From positions 496,001-560,000 of the forward strand of contig VIIQ02000593.1 of NCBI GenBank assembly GCA_007449985.2: a DNA stretch of 64,000 nt, in the 5' to 3' direction. Under the pieces are notes generated by a model that did no database searches, was not told the origin of the DNA, and worked only from the letters and a program-made list of their open reading frames with translations. The stretch comes from Desmodesmus armatus (taxonomy: Eukaryota; Chlorophyta; Chlorophyceae; Sphaeropleales; Scenedesmaceae). The position numbers were made by a program, and so were the translations under genes. Positions 50,076-63,300 of the stretch are shown here, piece by piece (within the stretch, counting starts at the first letter, position 1; each line of letters opens with the position of its first letter).

Positions 50076-51346
50076 AATGGCTCTACATACGCTGCGGTGG
50101 AGATGGCCAGAAATGCGCAAGCTGAGGGCATGTGGTGGGAGCCACCCGTCGCTTCGCTGGTGGCCAACCGCTGTCGAGGCAGCGGGTCGAGCTGGCCTGA
50201 TCTTGCAATTTATATTCTGAACCTCAGAACGACAGTTTGTACAGCACATCGGGGTGAAAGTAGGCTTGGCTGTTATTTCCGAGGGAGGGTTTGGGGCTTG
50301 TACATTTCATCGCCGACAGTTGAGCGCTGCATTGGCATGCGACCTGCCAGCGAAAGGGGGTTGATGTTGACCTGTAAAGCTAAAACAGTGGGATTCTGGC
50401 CGACAGTAGCCACGGGTGGCGCTGCAGTGGAGGCTAGTTGTGCCACACCAGCCTCCCTGCCCTGGCAGGCCTGCGCAGGCATAGGGTCGTCAGTGGCGTG
50501 CTGTTATTGGTGTGTAGGGCGACCTATGACTTGTATGCCACACTGCGGCTCCACACCAATTGGTGCCGCACCACTCAGTGACTGCTGTGAATTTGATTGA
50601 TGGCATGCATGTTGCAACATGCCCGAAGTGAACTGTGCACAAAAAAAGAACTGTGCACAGTGTGCACACGTGCTTATGCCGCTGGTCCGCCCCAACCTCG
50701 CTTGGGCTATATGCTAGGTGCATGGCCCGATGTGGACATGCATGAACACACCATGAAGTACAGTATGTTAGCAGTGCTGTTGCAGTCATTGGCCAGGCAT
50801 GCCATGCCTGTGACAGCGCTGATGGTGATAGTGCTTGGTGGTGATAGCCCTGCGCATGCAAGGCATGCCTTGGCAGGCAGCTGCAGGGTCAGGCTGCATT
50901 TGCAGGCAGCAGCAGTGCCCTGCTTGAGCTGCTGGTGGTCAAGGAGTGATATCAGCTGTTCCAGGGCTGCCAACCCATCCGCAGCCTAGCAAATGAGCGC
51001 AGGCTGCACAGACTGTGCTTGCTGAACCTGCCCCTGCTGTGCTGTCGAGTTCCCAAGCAACGTGGAGCACCTCGGTAGTGTCTGGCGGACACCGTAGTAA
51101 GAGAAAGCCAACATCTAGTGGCATGGTGAGGAACACAACTGCTGCAGCACTTGCACTGCATTGTGCAAGTACTGCGGCACAACACCCATGTGCCGAGCTT
51201 GCTGGTGGAAGGCTGGTTCGAGAAGGGTAGAAAGCATACCCGTCAATTCCCTTGGTATTTAGCAGCTGCCATTACCTAAGAAGTTCTCATCAAACGACGA
51301 TGGCTGCGTCTGATTGAGCGGGCAGATCAGATCCTGTTGTTCCGAA
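50076..51346. promoter_or_regulatory. Divergent upstream region, glycine-zipper gene / A2M-like gene
   Basis: About 1.27 kb without a recognised gene. Short repeats such as AACTGTGCACA occur twice at about 50630-50660. No promoter element could be assigned. Confidence 0.35.
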
Positions 51347-54300
51347 ATGCTGGTCGATGAGATATGCAGCAATGTTCGGTTGTTAGAGCGGCTCACCATA
51401 TTCAAAGACTCCGGTTCCACAGCTTTTGTTGCCGGGAGCCCACAAGCACTGTTCCTGCAAGGTCAGGTCCCATGCAATCATGGCACTGAATGCAGTTCCC
51501 TTAGTGACCAGTCTTGCACAGCACGAGTTTGACGACAGACTGGCAACACAATCATTATCTTTCTGCTGTGACATACAGCCCTTGAAGCCCTCAGATCCGA
51601 TGATGGAGTCTCCACTGCCCAGGCCACCTTGCAGCAGCTGGCAGCTGCACTGCATGTGGCACAGGACAGCCGGCAACTGGAGCCTCTGCGCTCCCTCACA
51701 CAAATCAAGGTATCTTAGGATCGAAACTTCAAAACAGCTTTGCATGTCTGCCTTGCATGCATTCAGCGGCATCCGGAGGCGCTGTTAGGCAAATATTGGC
51801 CTGTGTAGCATGCAGCCCCAGGCCTGGGGCTCCCAAAGCCCTCACAATGCGCTCACGATCTGAAACCGCTTATTCGTCTGCTGCTTGCAGTCGTGGCAGG
51901 CAGGCCCTGAGGGCCAAAAGAAGCTGAAGGCATTCCTCATTAAAGAGCTGGGTCTGCGCTTTGATGAGGTGGGTGGCTGGACCCCAGGGTTTGTGGGAGG
52001 AGTTGTGGGCAAGCGACGCCTTGATCACACTGGCTACAATCTGGACTCACACATACACAAGTTGGGACTCACACATACACACCTTGCAATAAGCACAACT
52101 CCCTGCCGGCGTTGGCAGGACGGGATCAACGTCAGCGCACATTGAGACAGAAGCCTCCATAACCCACCCGGCCGCGATGCACTCACTGCACCTTTCACAG
52201 AGTGTGCTTGGTGGCTCAGCACTGCCGCCAGCCTGGTGTTCCTTGGTCACAAAGGGGGGGCTCCTCGAAGGTTGCCAGCCTGTCGCGTTTCCATTGGGTT
52301 CTACAGAGTGTCCCTTGCTTGTTCAGTCACGTGTGGTTTGCGCCATGGTGCCCTGCATAACTTATCGTTGAACGACAGGATGCCGCCCCCAGCGAGCAGC
52401 CACAAGCACCAACAGGCACCAACGGTGCTGCCCCACCAGCAGCAACCCCAGCAGCCTCCCAAGCAACCTCAGCGCTGACCAGTATTCTGCAGCAGCTTTC
52501 CAATCAGACTTGGCCAGCAGCGGCACCACACCCCTTGATGCAGACGCCTGCATCAACAGCAGGGACCCCAGCACACTGCTGCCAGCAGTCATAGACGGCA
52601 CACTTGGGCTCAAGGCCACTGTGCAGTTGCTGCAGCGCGGCTGTGTTTCTGCTGCTGCTGTGCCTGTCGAGGTGCTGGTCAAAGTGTTGACCGAATGGCA
52701 GGCTGATTGGGAGAGCAGTGTGCAGCAGCAGCGGCAGTACAGCAGCCCCAGCTGGCAGCACAGCCCGGTGGTGCAGTGGGTAGGGCAGCACTGGGATGAC
52801 ATGACCGCAGAGCAGGTAAGAGGCGGGAGTAGACCTGTCTGTGACATAGGCTGTAGGTAGGGCAGACCAATGTGCACCACATGAGGCGTTGCATCCCAGA
52901 GAAAAAGTGGTGCGCTGCTGAGCCTCGTGCTTTGAGGCCTGTGTATGCTGTACAATGTTGGGGAGTTTCAGTTCAAGCCAGCCCCTGTGACAGCAGTGAT
53001 GCTGAGTATGCTTGCTCCTGCCTTGCACAGGCCACTGCCGTCAGGCCTGTCCTGCCGGGGCCACCCTTCGGCAGTAACCCAGACATTGACAGGCCATATG
53101 CAGTTGCTCAGGTCAAGAAGGCGTTGGCTGGTCCTGCTGATGCATCGGCAGCAGCTGCAGGCAGCAGCAGCAGCAGCAGCGGCAGAGTGCCGCTGCCCTG
53201 GCAGTGTGGTGCTGAGGCTGCTGCAGCTGCTGTCAGGCTGCAGCAAGTGCTGGCGGTGTGTGATACACTGGGCCCACCTGCAGAATGGATCAGGTCAGTG
53301 TTGCTACTGTTGCGTTCTTGCTGGTGTAGCTGCCCAACATGCATGCTACCACAGCAGCGTGTTGACTGATGCATCTGGGCAGCCATATGACTGCCTCAAT
53401 GTGGCCAGCTGAGCGTCAGCACCATTATGTTGGGGCCAGCGGCAGCAGCACCCCGTTTATTGAACATGACAGTGACAGGGAGAGTAATCAGCTGGTGGGT
53501 AACCCAGTGGCCCATCGCATATGTGTCAAGTTGGCCTCATGCCGTGCGGGATGCATGTGCCTTGTTGACCAGCCACACAACTGTTGCATTTCATGCATAC
53601 ATACAGAATCAGGCTCACAGGTGCAGGCTCTCACAGGGTACCCTGTGTCTGTTGGCACACTAGTTTGCCAGCAAGGGCACCCCACAATGTATTCAGCAGC
53701 ATCAACATCTTCACGCAGTGCTGTTGCTTTGCCTTCCCTTCCCTGCACAGGGTACATGCGCTGTATGCGCAGCTGCAGCTGCAGTGCCAGCAGCAGCCTG
53801 CTGTCGATGCCTCCCTGCTCAACTCATTTATGAACCTGCTAAGGCGCTGCACCTGGAGCCACGGGGGGCCCTTTGGGCTGGGCCAACAGCAGCAGCAGCA
53901 CCCCCACCACATCTCCTGCTTTGCCTGCGGTGTGCGGCCGATTGTTGGGCAGCGTTACCGCAGCAGCAGCAACTATGACATCAACCTGTGCAGCATGTGT
54001 GTGGGCAAGCCTGAGGCTGCTAAGGCCAGCCCTTATGATGAGGTCAAAGGTAAGGCTGCCTACCGGGTCCTTAGTGCATCAGCCAAGCAAGCCTCTCTCA
54101 TCAACAGGGTCCTTTCATTACTGTTACTGTTACTGTTACATAACATTGTACACACAGAAGTTCACATGTGCATGTTGCTGAATGTGTTCATCAGCGCAGG
54201 CATAGAAGCACATGCTAGGCATTGAACTACATGCCGGCATGGGGTGTGCATCCTTGGGGATGGTCCTAGCAGGTGGCTGTTTGCTAGGTTTGTGCATTTC

Positions 54301-57300
54301 AGGTTTGCATACGGCTCCAGGCCTAAAAGTGCAGGTGTTGGAACCGATCATTCTGTCACTTGTCCCTGCCCTGCTGTTGCAGTTGACGACAGCATTTACA
54401 TGCTGCCTGAGGTTGAGCTTCCTCCTGTGCTGCATGGCCTGCCGAGTAACAGCGGTGTGCGGGAGCAGGAGCTTCAGAAGCTGATTGAAGGGGTGGTGTT
54501 TGATGCGGGTGAGTGGAACTGACCATGCGAGCTGGTAGTGCAACGCATTGTCAGCCTGCATGTTGATGCTGTTGTATGCACTGCACACTGTCACAGCATA
54601 GAGGGTGGGCGCCGAGGGTGTTTGTTGCTGCCAGTGCCAGAAATACTGGTGATATCCGGTGATGATCAGACCAGACCATCCGTCTGAGAAGCTGATGGCC
54701 TTCAGTGCTGCAGGTTTGTGTGAGGCACTGGCAGTGATTGTACATGTGAGCGCTAGCTATAAACCTTGCCTAGCCGATGTGTGGCATGCTTTATGGCAAG
54801 CAGGCAGGCAGGCATCAACAAGAGTTTTGTGAATGCCCTGGGCCTGTTGTGCTTGCAGCTGTGCTGTCTGATGGCACCTGCCCTGATGCAGCAGGCCTGC
54901 AGCTTCCTGCGTCCCCCTGGAGTGGCCGTGTGGTGGCAGGGGCACACCTCATGAGTGGCAAGGGTGATGCTGCCAAGTGGGCCAGGTGTGCATTGCTCCA
55001 GGGGCATGTCCATGTTTATATTTAAGTTCATGTGTGTTTGTGTTGCACGGGGTTGGATCCATGTTCATGTCACATGTGCTGTTGGCTGTGACTGGTGAGG
55101 GGTTGGAGTGGGGCGCGAGTCTTCTTCTGGTGGGCATGGTGTGTGTAACTAGCTGCGGCATCATCGTGACTGAGTGTCACGTCTCTCCGCTCGGTTGGAT
55201 TGAGTGTACGGATGTCTGGCCAGGGCTTGCTCATTTCTGGGTGAGTGAAACAGGTTTTGCAGACAGGTCAAGGTGTGGGGGTACTCCTGTACAGCCCTTG
55301 CCGGCTCTGCTCTGGGTTGATAAGTACAGGCTCACCGAGTCTGCCTTGTGGTTTGCGTGCTGGTGGTGTGCTGCAGGCAGTACGAGCAGAATGATGGCAG
55401 CTTGAGTGCTCTACGTGATGCAACTGAGCTCCGCTTTGCAGCCAACAGCCGCACCACATACAGCCTGCAGGATGAGATTGTGCTGGAGCTGTTCACCAAG
55501 AACAGGGGTACAGAGGTACGGTGGGCCACACCCGGCTGGTGTGGCTGTCAGGGCTGCCATGGCGGTATCAGGCGATGGTCCAGTTGCCTGACTGAAAGCT
55601 CACACCATTGCCTTGCATCACTGCCTCACCAAGTTGAGATGTGAACATCAAAGGGGCTGACTTGCCACAGCCACTGGGTGTACATGCATGGGAGTTTCTC
55701 CTTTTTGCAGCCCGTCTTGACAGCTGTCTGAACGCCAGGGATGGTGTGGCGGTATAACACTGCAGCAGTGTGAGTAGGTTGACAGAAGAATGCCACAGAC
55801 AGCACAACCCTTGCCGTTGTGCAATTGCATCCTCTGTGCTACTAGCAGCACTGCAGTCAAGTCAATCATGTCTCCTGTTGCTGCTGCAGGGTGTGCTTGT
55901 GAAGGTGTATGAGCTCAACTGCTGGAAGCTGTACACCTCAACACAAGCCGAGGCTGACCTCAATCTGGAGCTGGCCGGTGTTGCACCCACCCACTCCATC
56001 ACACTGAACACTCCTGCAGACCCCCTGGTCAGGTGGGTATGACAAGGCTCAAGCAGCCGTCACGTGATACTGTGCTGGTGCTTACGCAATCACTGTCACT
56101 ATCACCGCGATACCATTCAGGAGCTATCTGGACACCTCGTGGGGGCCAACGATGCTGATAGGGTCCAAGCGCAGTGACAATCGAACTCACTGCTTTACGA
56201 GACACCTGCACATAGCTTTCTGCAAGCATCACCAGCCCCCCGCACAACACAAGCAGCCACTTTGTCAGGGAAAGCTGCTGGCACTGTGCTGTCCTCAACC
56301 CTGAGGCCTGCACAGCCTGCACAGCATGCACATCATAACTAGAGCTGCGACCTTGTGAATAGCCTGAAGCATCTCTGCAACACACGTGCTTTGACTGTGC
56401 AGGTGTCGCCACAGTGTTCCGCTGGGCCTGTCGGGTGTTCCTGGTGTGTGGCTGGTGGAGGTGGTTGCAGGCAGCAGGCGGCTGCGGGGGCGCATCAGCA
56501 AGGGCGGCCTCAGGCTGTGGCAGCGACCCTCTGTGGCTGGCCAGGTGCTGACATTTATGGACGAGGAGTGGAGGCCCGTCACAGTAAGTTTGTGTAAGAC
56601 ACTTGTGTGTTGTGTGGCCACACAACATCCCATAGGATGCTACATACGTACTGGGCCGACAGTTGCTGCAAGCATACTGGCCATCTCTAAGGTGTGCTTT
56701 GAATGCCTGATCATCAGTGATTGGCGATCTGTTGTAAAGCATCGTGTGCTATTATGGACTGACCATCAGCATGTAAATGCCTTGCAGGGCGTCCGCGTGT
56801 GGTGCGACGGCAAGCAGTACACACCGCGCAACGCCTCAGCTTCCAGCAGCCCTGCAGCAGCAGGTGACGCTGACAGCCCCTCCAATGAGGTGCTGCTGCC
56901 GTTCGCTAGGGACGAGGGCAGTAGTGCCCTTGTGGTGGCTGCCCAGCTGCCTGGCTCTGCTGGTGCTGGCGGCAGTGCTGGGAAGGAGTGTGTGGTGCTG
57001 TATAAAGACTTCAGGTGTGACATTATCGTGGTTGGCAGGTGTTGACCTCAGCTTGGGAGGGTGCACATTAGCTTGTCAACAACTGCATTTGAAACACATG
57101 CATGTGCAATCGTGGCATGGTCACTTCGTTGCAAGGTGGCATCTGGGTGGCACCCTCTCTCATTTTCAGCTAACAGCATATGGTATCTTTTGGAAAGCAG
57201 ACGTCTACTCTGAAGCATCCAACCCTCAAGCCTACATGTCTGTCAACCCCTGCAGGCGGTTGAGGGAGCAGTACAGCCTAGCAGCCCAGCTGTACTGCAA

Positions 57301-60300
57301 CCAGGAGGCCCTGCTGCCTGGCCACACTGTACCGCTGATGCTGCTGCTCAGTCTGCAGCTGCACGGCACTGCTGCCCCCCTGAGCCTACTGCAGGACCTG
57401 CAGCTGAGTGTGACTGCAACCACCAGGGAGGGAGGGCCTGTAACACAGGTGAGAAAACTTGACAGTTGACTTACATTTAGTTTTCAAAGTGCAGCACAGA
57501 CCAAAACCCCGGAGGAGGGGGTTGGGGGGCAGATGGTGAGGTGCCAAATCATAAGGAGGGGGTTGGCACAGCAGGGGTGCCTGTCAGCGAGCAAGGAATC
57601 TTCCACCTGCGCTGACTTTTTGTGGTTGTTGCAAGCCTGGGACAGGATTGGCACAGGGCTTGAGGCAGGCTGCAACAATGCAACTGTTGTGCCGGACTTG
57701 TTGATCAATTTTTGATTGGTTGTGCCCGCAGGTGATAAAGGACCTCACCCTTGATGAGCACAGCTGCTCAGCCCTTGTGTCCTACACCCTGCCGGCCAAC
57801 ACCAGCAGCTTGTCAGCAACACTCACTGCCAGGATCCTGCTGGCCCTGCCTGGGGCCAATGGGGAGCCAGACTACCAGAGCTTTGACATACAGGCATTGC
57901 TGCCAGGGCAGACCGGCCTGCAGTCCAGGTGAATAGGGGTTTGAGACTAAGCTCGAATACATCAAGGATGCTTTTGGTCTGTCACCACGTCTGCACCCAG
58001 TTGGCAATCAGTTTATGTGTAATGCAGCCAAGCCGATGTGACTGCACCAGACACGTGATTAGCAGTTGTAACTCCTCATGTATGCTGCTTGTTCCCTGTT
58101 TGCAGTGTGGCCATCGAGGCAGCAAAGCAGTCCAGTGATATCTTTGACATCTACCTCACAACAGACAGTCCCAGCACACCTCAGCAACAGGACTCCCCAG
58201 CTCCCGGCCCCTCGTACCTCCTGCAAGTGCTGGGCAGGTGCGGAGAGCCGCCCAGCACCCCCAAGACCCTATCACTCTGGCTAGACCACACAGCGTTCAG
58301 CCCCTCACAGCAGCTGAAGTTCAGGGTTCAAACAGGCCCTGACGGGGTGGTCAACTTGGGACCGCTGGGTGGTATCCGGCAGCTTCGAGCACAGATTGAG
58401 GCTGGGGTGGATTGTGAGGAGGGGCAGGCGGCAGTTGCTGGAGGTCGGGTTGATGCTGGTGTGTCAGGGGGCGGCGGATCAGGTCAGCATGCAGGGCCGG
58501 TGCGCAGCTGGCGCATTGCACGGCCAAGCTGGTGGGTTGGCGGGCTGCAGGAGCAGGTAGGTGGTTCAGGGTTTCTACAGCCCCAAGTTGGACGTGAAAT
58601 GTATGTTCAGCAACGGGTTCCTGGCACAAGCTGCGTGCGCAGCACGTGCATCTGAAACGCTTGGACGCTATCAGTGCTGCTTAGGAGCCTTTTCTGTCTT
58701 TTTTTTTTTGGAAGTGCTGTACTAGAGCAAGCCATCACAGCACTGATGCTTGGTTCCGGAGTTAACTTCAACTTTTAACTCTGCATCAGGTGTGCACTGC
58801 ATGGCATGCCATGCCACACACATGCGCATGTGTGTGGCTCTCAATTTGCAACACTGTCAAGTGTCTTCCTTCTGTGTCCTGCAGTATGTGATGCGTGAAG
58901 GCGGCTCCCTGGAGGTGCCCATCACCCTAGCTGCTGGTCAGTCTCTGCAGGCCTCCCTGCTGCACTTGGTCAGCCCAGCCATAGTAGCCAGCAGCAATGG
59001 CAGCACCCGCAGCTCTCCAGCACATGAAGCTGCTGTCGCTGCTGACGTAACCTCGACTCATCTGCAGCTTGGTTCTAGTAGTACCAACACTGGTGCTATG
59101 GGCAGCACCAGCAGCAGTACAGCAGCTAGCAGTGGCCTCTTGGGGTGTGCTGAGCCACACAAGATTCGAATTCAGGGTTTAGCTGCAGGACTGTACCGCC
59201 TGGTCCTGCCTGGGGTACTCCTCAGGCCCCCCAGCGGCAGCCAGTTGGAGTCTGGGTGGGACCAGGGCGCGCAGGCCCGGCATATGGCAGTACACATCCA
59301 TGTGCTGCCGCCTGCATCTGCTCCGACAGACCCTAGCAGCAAGCGCCGCTTCGGCGTGTTGTCCACACCAGATGCTGCTGCTGGGGATCAGGCAGTAGGG
59401 CAGCAGGGCCAGGAGCAGGACCCTACCGTAACTGCGAAACAGCAGCAGTGGCTGTACGCCAGCCCAGACAGCAGCAGCATCACTCGTGAGCCCGCCCTGC
59501 TGCAGCCCTCTGCCTCGCAGCAGTTGCATGTAACGTCACTGACGTGCTCGGCAACTACCGGCCTGTCACTGAAGGTCAGCGGCTCAGAGCAGCAGCTGCA
59601 GGCAGCTCAGGTGCTCCTGGTGTTCAGCAGGTTTCTACCGGATGACTCAACCCCAGCTTCCCAACTGCTGCCGCCTCAGCTCCCCTGGGACAGTCCCAGC
59701 ACAACTTCTGGAGGCTTTGGTTTCAATCCCTCCCTGCAGAGTCAGAACAATAGCTGGGGCTTTGCCAGCGGATCTCCACAGGGGTTGGGTTATGCAGGGG
59801 CCCCTCAGAGCTGTGGGGTTTTGCCGGGTTGTAGCTACAGCACAGACGGCAAGCTGGACTCTGCTGTAGCATATGTCCTGCAGCGGCGGCAGTGGGAGGA
59901 GGCAGGGGGTGGTAGGCGGCCTGGGGTGCTGCTGGAGAGGCCTAGCCTGCTGGTGTTCCCACACAGTGTGAGGAGTGCTGCTGTGTCGACCTCCGTGCTG
60001 AGAGGTAAGCTTGGCTGTGGCTGTGGGTGGTACGCTGATCTGCACGAGTTGTTTGCTCTCATGACTGCGTTTGCACGTGCTGCCGCCTAGTTCTCTGTGC
60101 GCTGAGGTGGTGGCGTGTACATCGACACATGGCGTGCAAGTGGCCTTTGCGCTTGAGCAGGTGCAGTCAGGGACGTTTTGCATGATGGCAGGATGTCTGT
60201 AACAAAGGTATGGTCCTAACAGCACATACCTTGATGAAGGGGGTACTCAGACAAGTGAGTGTGCTGTGGCATCCACACCGCCCTGTGTGTGTTTGTGCTG

Positions 60301-63300
60301 TGTCTTCCAGGTGGTGACGGGGGTCAGCTGCGTGAGGCGCCAAAGCTGAAAAAGATGACAGCTGCTCAACTGGACAAGCTGATCATGATGCCCAAAGGTT
60401 CAGGCTCTGGGCCGCGTGAGATGCAGCCCTATGGGGCAGCTGAAGGCGTCATGTGCCAGATGGCAGCTAACGCGGGTGCGTGGAACGGCGAACACTACGG
60501 CTACTGTGCGGGTTCTGCTGGCGGCTATGGCCTTGGGCGGCAGGTGATGGAAGCTGCACCCCCAGTGCTGAGTTTCCTTGCACAGCCTGCTGCTGTGCTG
60601 ATGCAGCTGCAGCTGGGGCCAGATGGCAGCCTGCACATTGGGCCAGATCAGCTGGGGCGGCTGCTGGCGGGTGGTGCTGTGGGCTTGGACAGCAGCGGTG
60701 GTGGTGGTGGGGTCCTGCAGGAGGGTGCTGGCGTGGATGCCACAGCAGGCATGGGGGATGTGCTGGCCAAGCTTGGGTGCAGGGTGGTGTATGCCGCAGT
60801 GTATGATGTCAAAACCCCAGGGCAGTTTGGTGCTGCATGGGCGGCATGTGGGCAGCAGGGTGACGTCGGCAGCAGCCAGCAGCAGCAGCAGCCTGGGGGT
60901 GCAAGGGCTGGCTCAGGGTGCAGCTGCCTGCCAGATGCAGCTGTGAGGGACATGGGGCTGGATCGGCCTGTTGACCCTGGAGTGGTGTCAGCCCTGGTGA
61001 GTGCTGGTATAGGGCTCTGCTGGACAGCACACATGCTACTCAGACCCTAAGTTGTAGGCTGGCTGCAGTTGGATTGAACCATGCCTTGTGAAACTCGGGC
61101 AGCGCCCTTGATTCTGCTTGCATGTATGCTGACCTCCTGCTGCCGCAATGCTGCGCTGTCTTGTGACTTGGGCGACTTGTCATGCCTGCTTGCACATGTG
61201 TGTGACTGCTCTTTTGAGACCGGATCGGCGTGTCATGCTCTGCTGTTCCCTGTCCCTTCCTGCAGTCCTGTGATGTGGTGGTGCTGCGGCAGCCTGGTGA
61301 GAGCTTGAGCCTGCAGAACCCAGAGGCAGCAGAGTGTGGTGTGTATGGCAGCCTGCAGCAGCTGTTCCAGCTCATGGCAGGCCTGATGAAGACAGCAGAG
61401 TCAGGTGGGTCAGGTTGACACAATGCTTCATGGCAGATCGGTCCAGATGATGCTTCGGAAGGCATGCATGCATGTGTATGTATCTCCTGCTGACAGCACG
61501 AGTGTCTTGAGTCTTACTTGAGTTGAGTTAGGCCTGCTTGGTGGTCTCTGATGATGACATACACATGCTGCTACAGCCAGTCAATAGGGGAGCCATGTGG
61601 AGCAGGTTCAGGCATCATCCGGCAACCGCTGGTGTGTGCTGTTGCAACGGGAGTGGGTTGGTGTTGTGTGGTGTGTGCAGGAGGCGGCATCATGCCACAG
61701 CAGCGGCGGTCGATGGGTGCATTCAGCAGTGACCGGCTGAAGGGGCTGCCACGCCCCCGGGTACCCACAGGAGCAAAGGCAAGTGCCTACTGCTTAGGGA
61801 TGTGCCATGTTCCTTGCACACGGTGTGTTCCATCCTATTGCCATCAGTGCATGACTGTTTGGTCTGTTCCAAGCGTGATTGCCAAAGCACTACAAGCTAT
61901 TGGGGATTGCCAGCCTCGACACAGCACATGCAGCGGTTTTGGGTGACCACCTTGATGCTTGTAAGCCATTACGGATGGACCGTGTGTGCTGAGGCCTTTG
62001 TGTTGTGCAGGAGTGTGCATCAGTACTGCTGCGTCAGTGGGAGCCCCTGATACAACAGTGGCCCATCATGGGGCCAGCTGCCCGTCAGGACCTGCTCTCA
62101 AAGCTGGCCAGTGCTGAGCTGGCATTCTTCCTGGCTGTGAAGGACAGGGAAGCATATGAGGAGGTGGGCGCTGTTATTTCTGCAGTCGAGGCAGTCTGAA
62201 TCTTTTGAAAAGATGACAGGTTTGCCAGCGGTTCGCCCTGCAGGCATGTATTTGAAAGCAGGGCTTGCTGGTTTGTAGGTGCACATGATACGATAGGCTG
62301 TGGCTGGTTACATGGGCTATTGGGCATGCTTGCGTATGTGTAGGCTGTCGACTCACACTGGCTGTCAACTGTGGCCAAGACTGTCGAGCCGCATTTGTTG
62401 GCTGAGGCTGGTAGCTCCTCTCCAGTGCTTACAAAGCTCAACCAAGATGCATGTGCTCTCCTGCCCATGTTGCTGTGCAGTTGCTGCTGCCGCTGCTCAA
62501 GTGCAAGCTGCCCTCAGAGCTGAGCTGCCTTGAGCAGCTGCTGCTGCTGCAAGCCCAGCACAACCAGCCACCCATCCCATCAGGACACTACTCAGGTGCA
62601 GCCCAGGCAACAGCGCCACCAGCACACACAAGCTACGAAGTGCAGAAGCAGCAGCTGCTGCAGCACTGGTATGCTCCACACCGGTTCAAGCAGCTGAACC
62701 ACCTGGAGCGGCTGCTGCTTGCTGCTCTGGAAGGTTCAGATGCTCTCCTGCAGTACAGCAGCGACCTGATGCACCAGCTGCAGAGCCCTTCTGAGAAGCG
62801 GGGGGTGAAACGGACCTGGTAAGTGCAGCAAAGGTCTGTTTGATTAGTAATCACAGCAGAGGTTGTGGCATAATAACAAGGCACATGTAGCACCCATGCC
62901 CCTCATGAAGGCCATACTATGTAGGGCACAGGCCAACACATGTCCAGCACACATGCATGCTGCCTGACCTCACGAACAGGTGACGGCTATGTTGACACAC
63001 AGCCATGGCAGGGGTTGTGATTAATTGTGTGCCAATTTGTTGCTTACTGTCATGCTGCAGGATGTCAAGGGAGCGCCGTGCCGTGTTTGAGTTCAGCCTG
63101 CTGCTTGCGCAGTCTCTGGAGCAGCAGCAGAGAGATGCACAGGACAGCACCAGCAACTCAGACGGGGACAGCGACACAGATGTAGCAACAGAAGGCGAGG
63201 GCTCCGACTTTGTCAAGGTTGACCGGCCCGTCGAGGTTTCCCACAGGGCAGCACCAAGCATGATGACTGCGATGGTGGGGAGTGCGCCGCCGCCGCCCCC

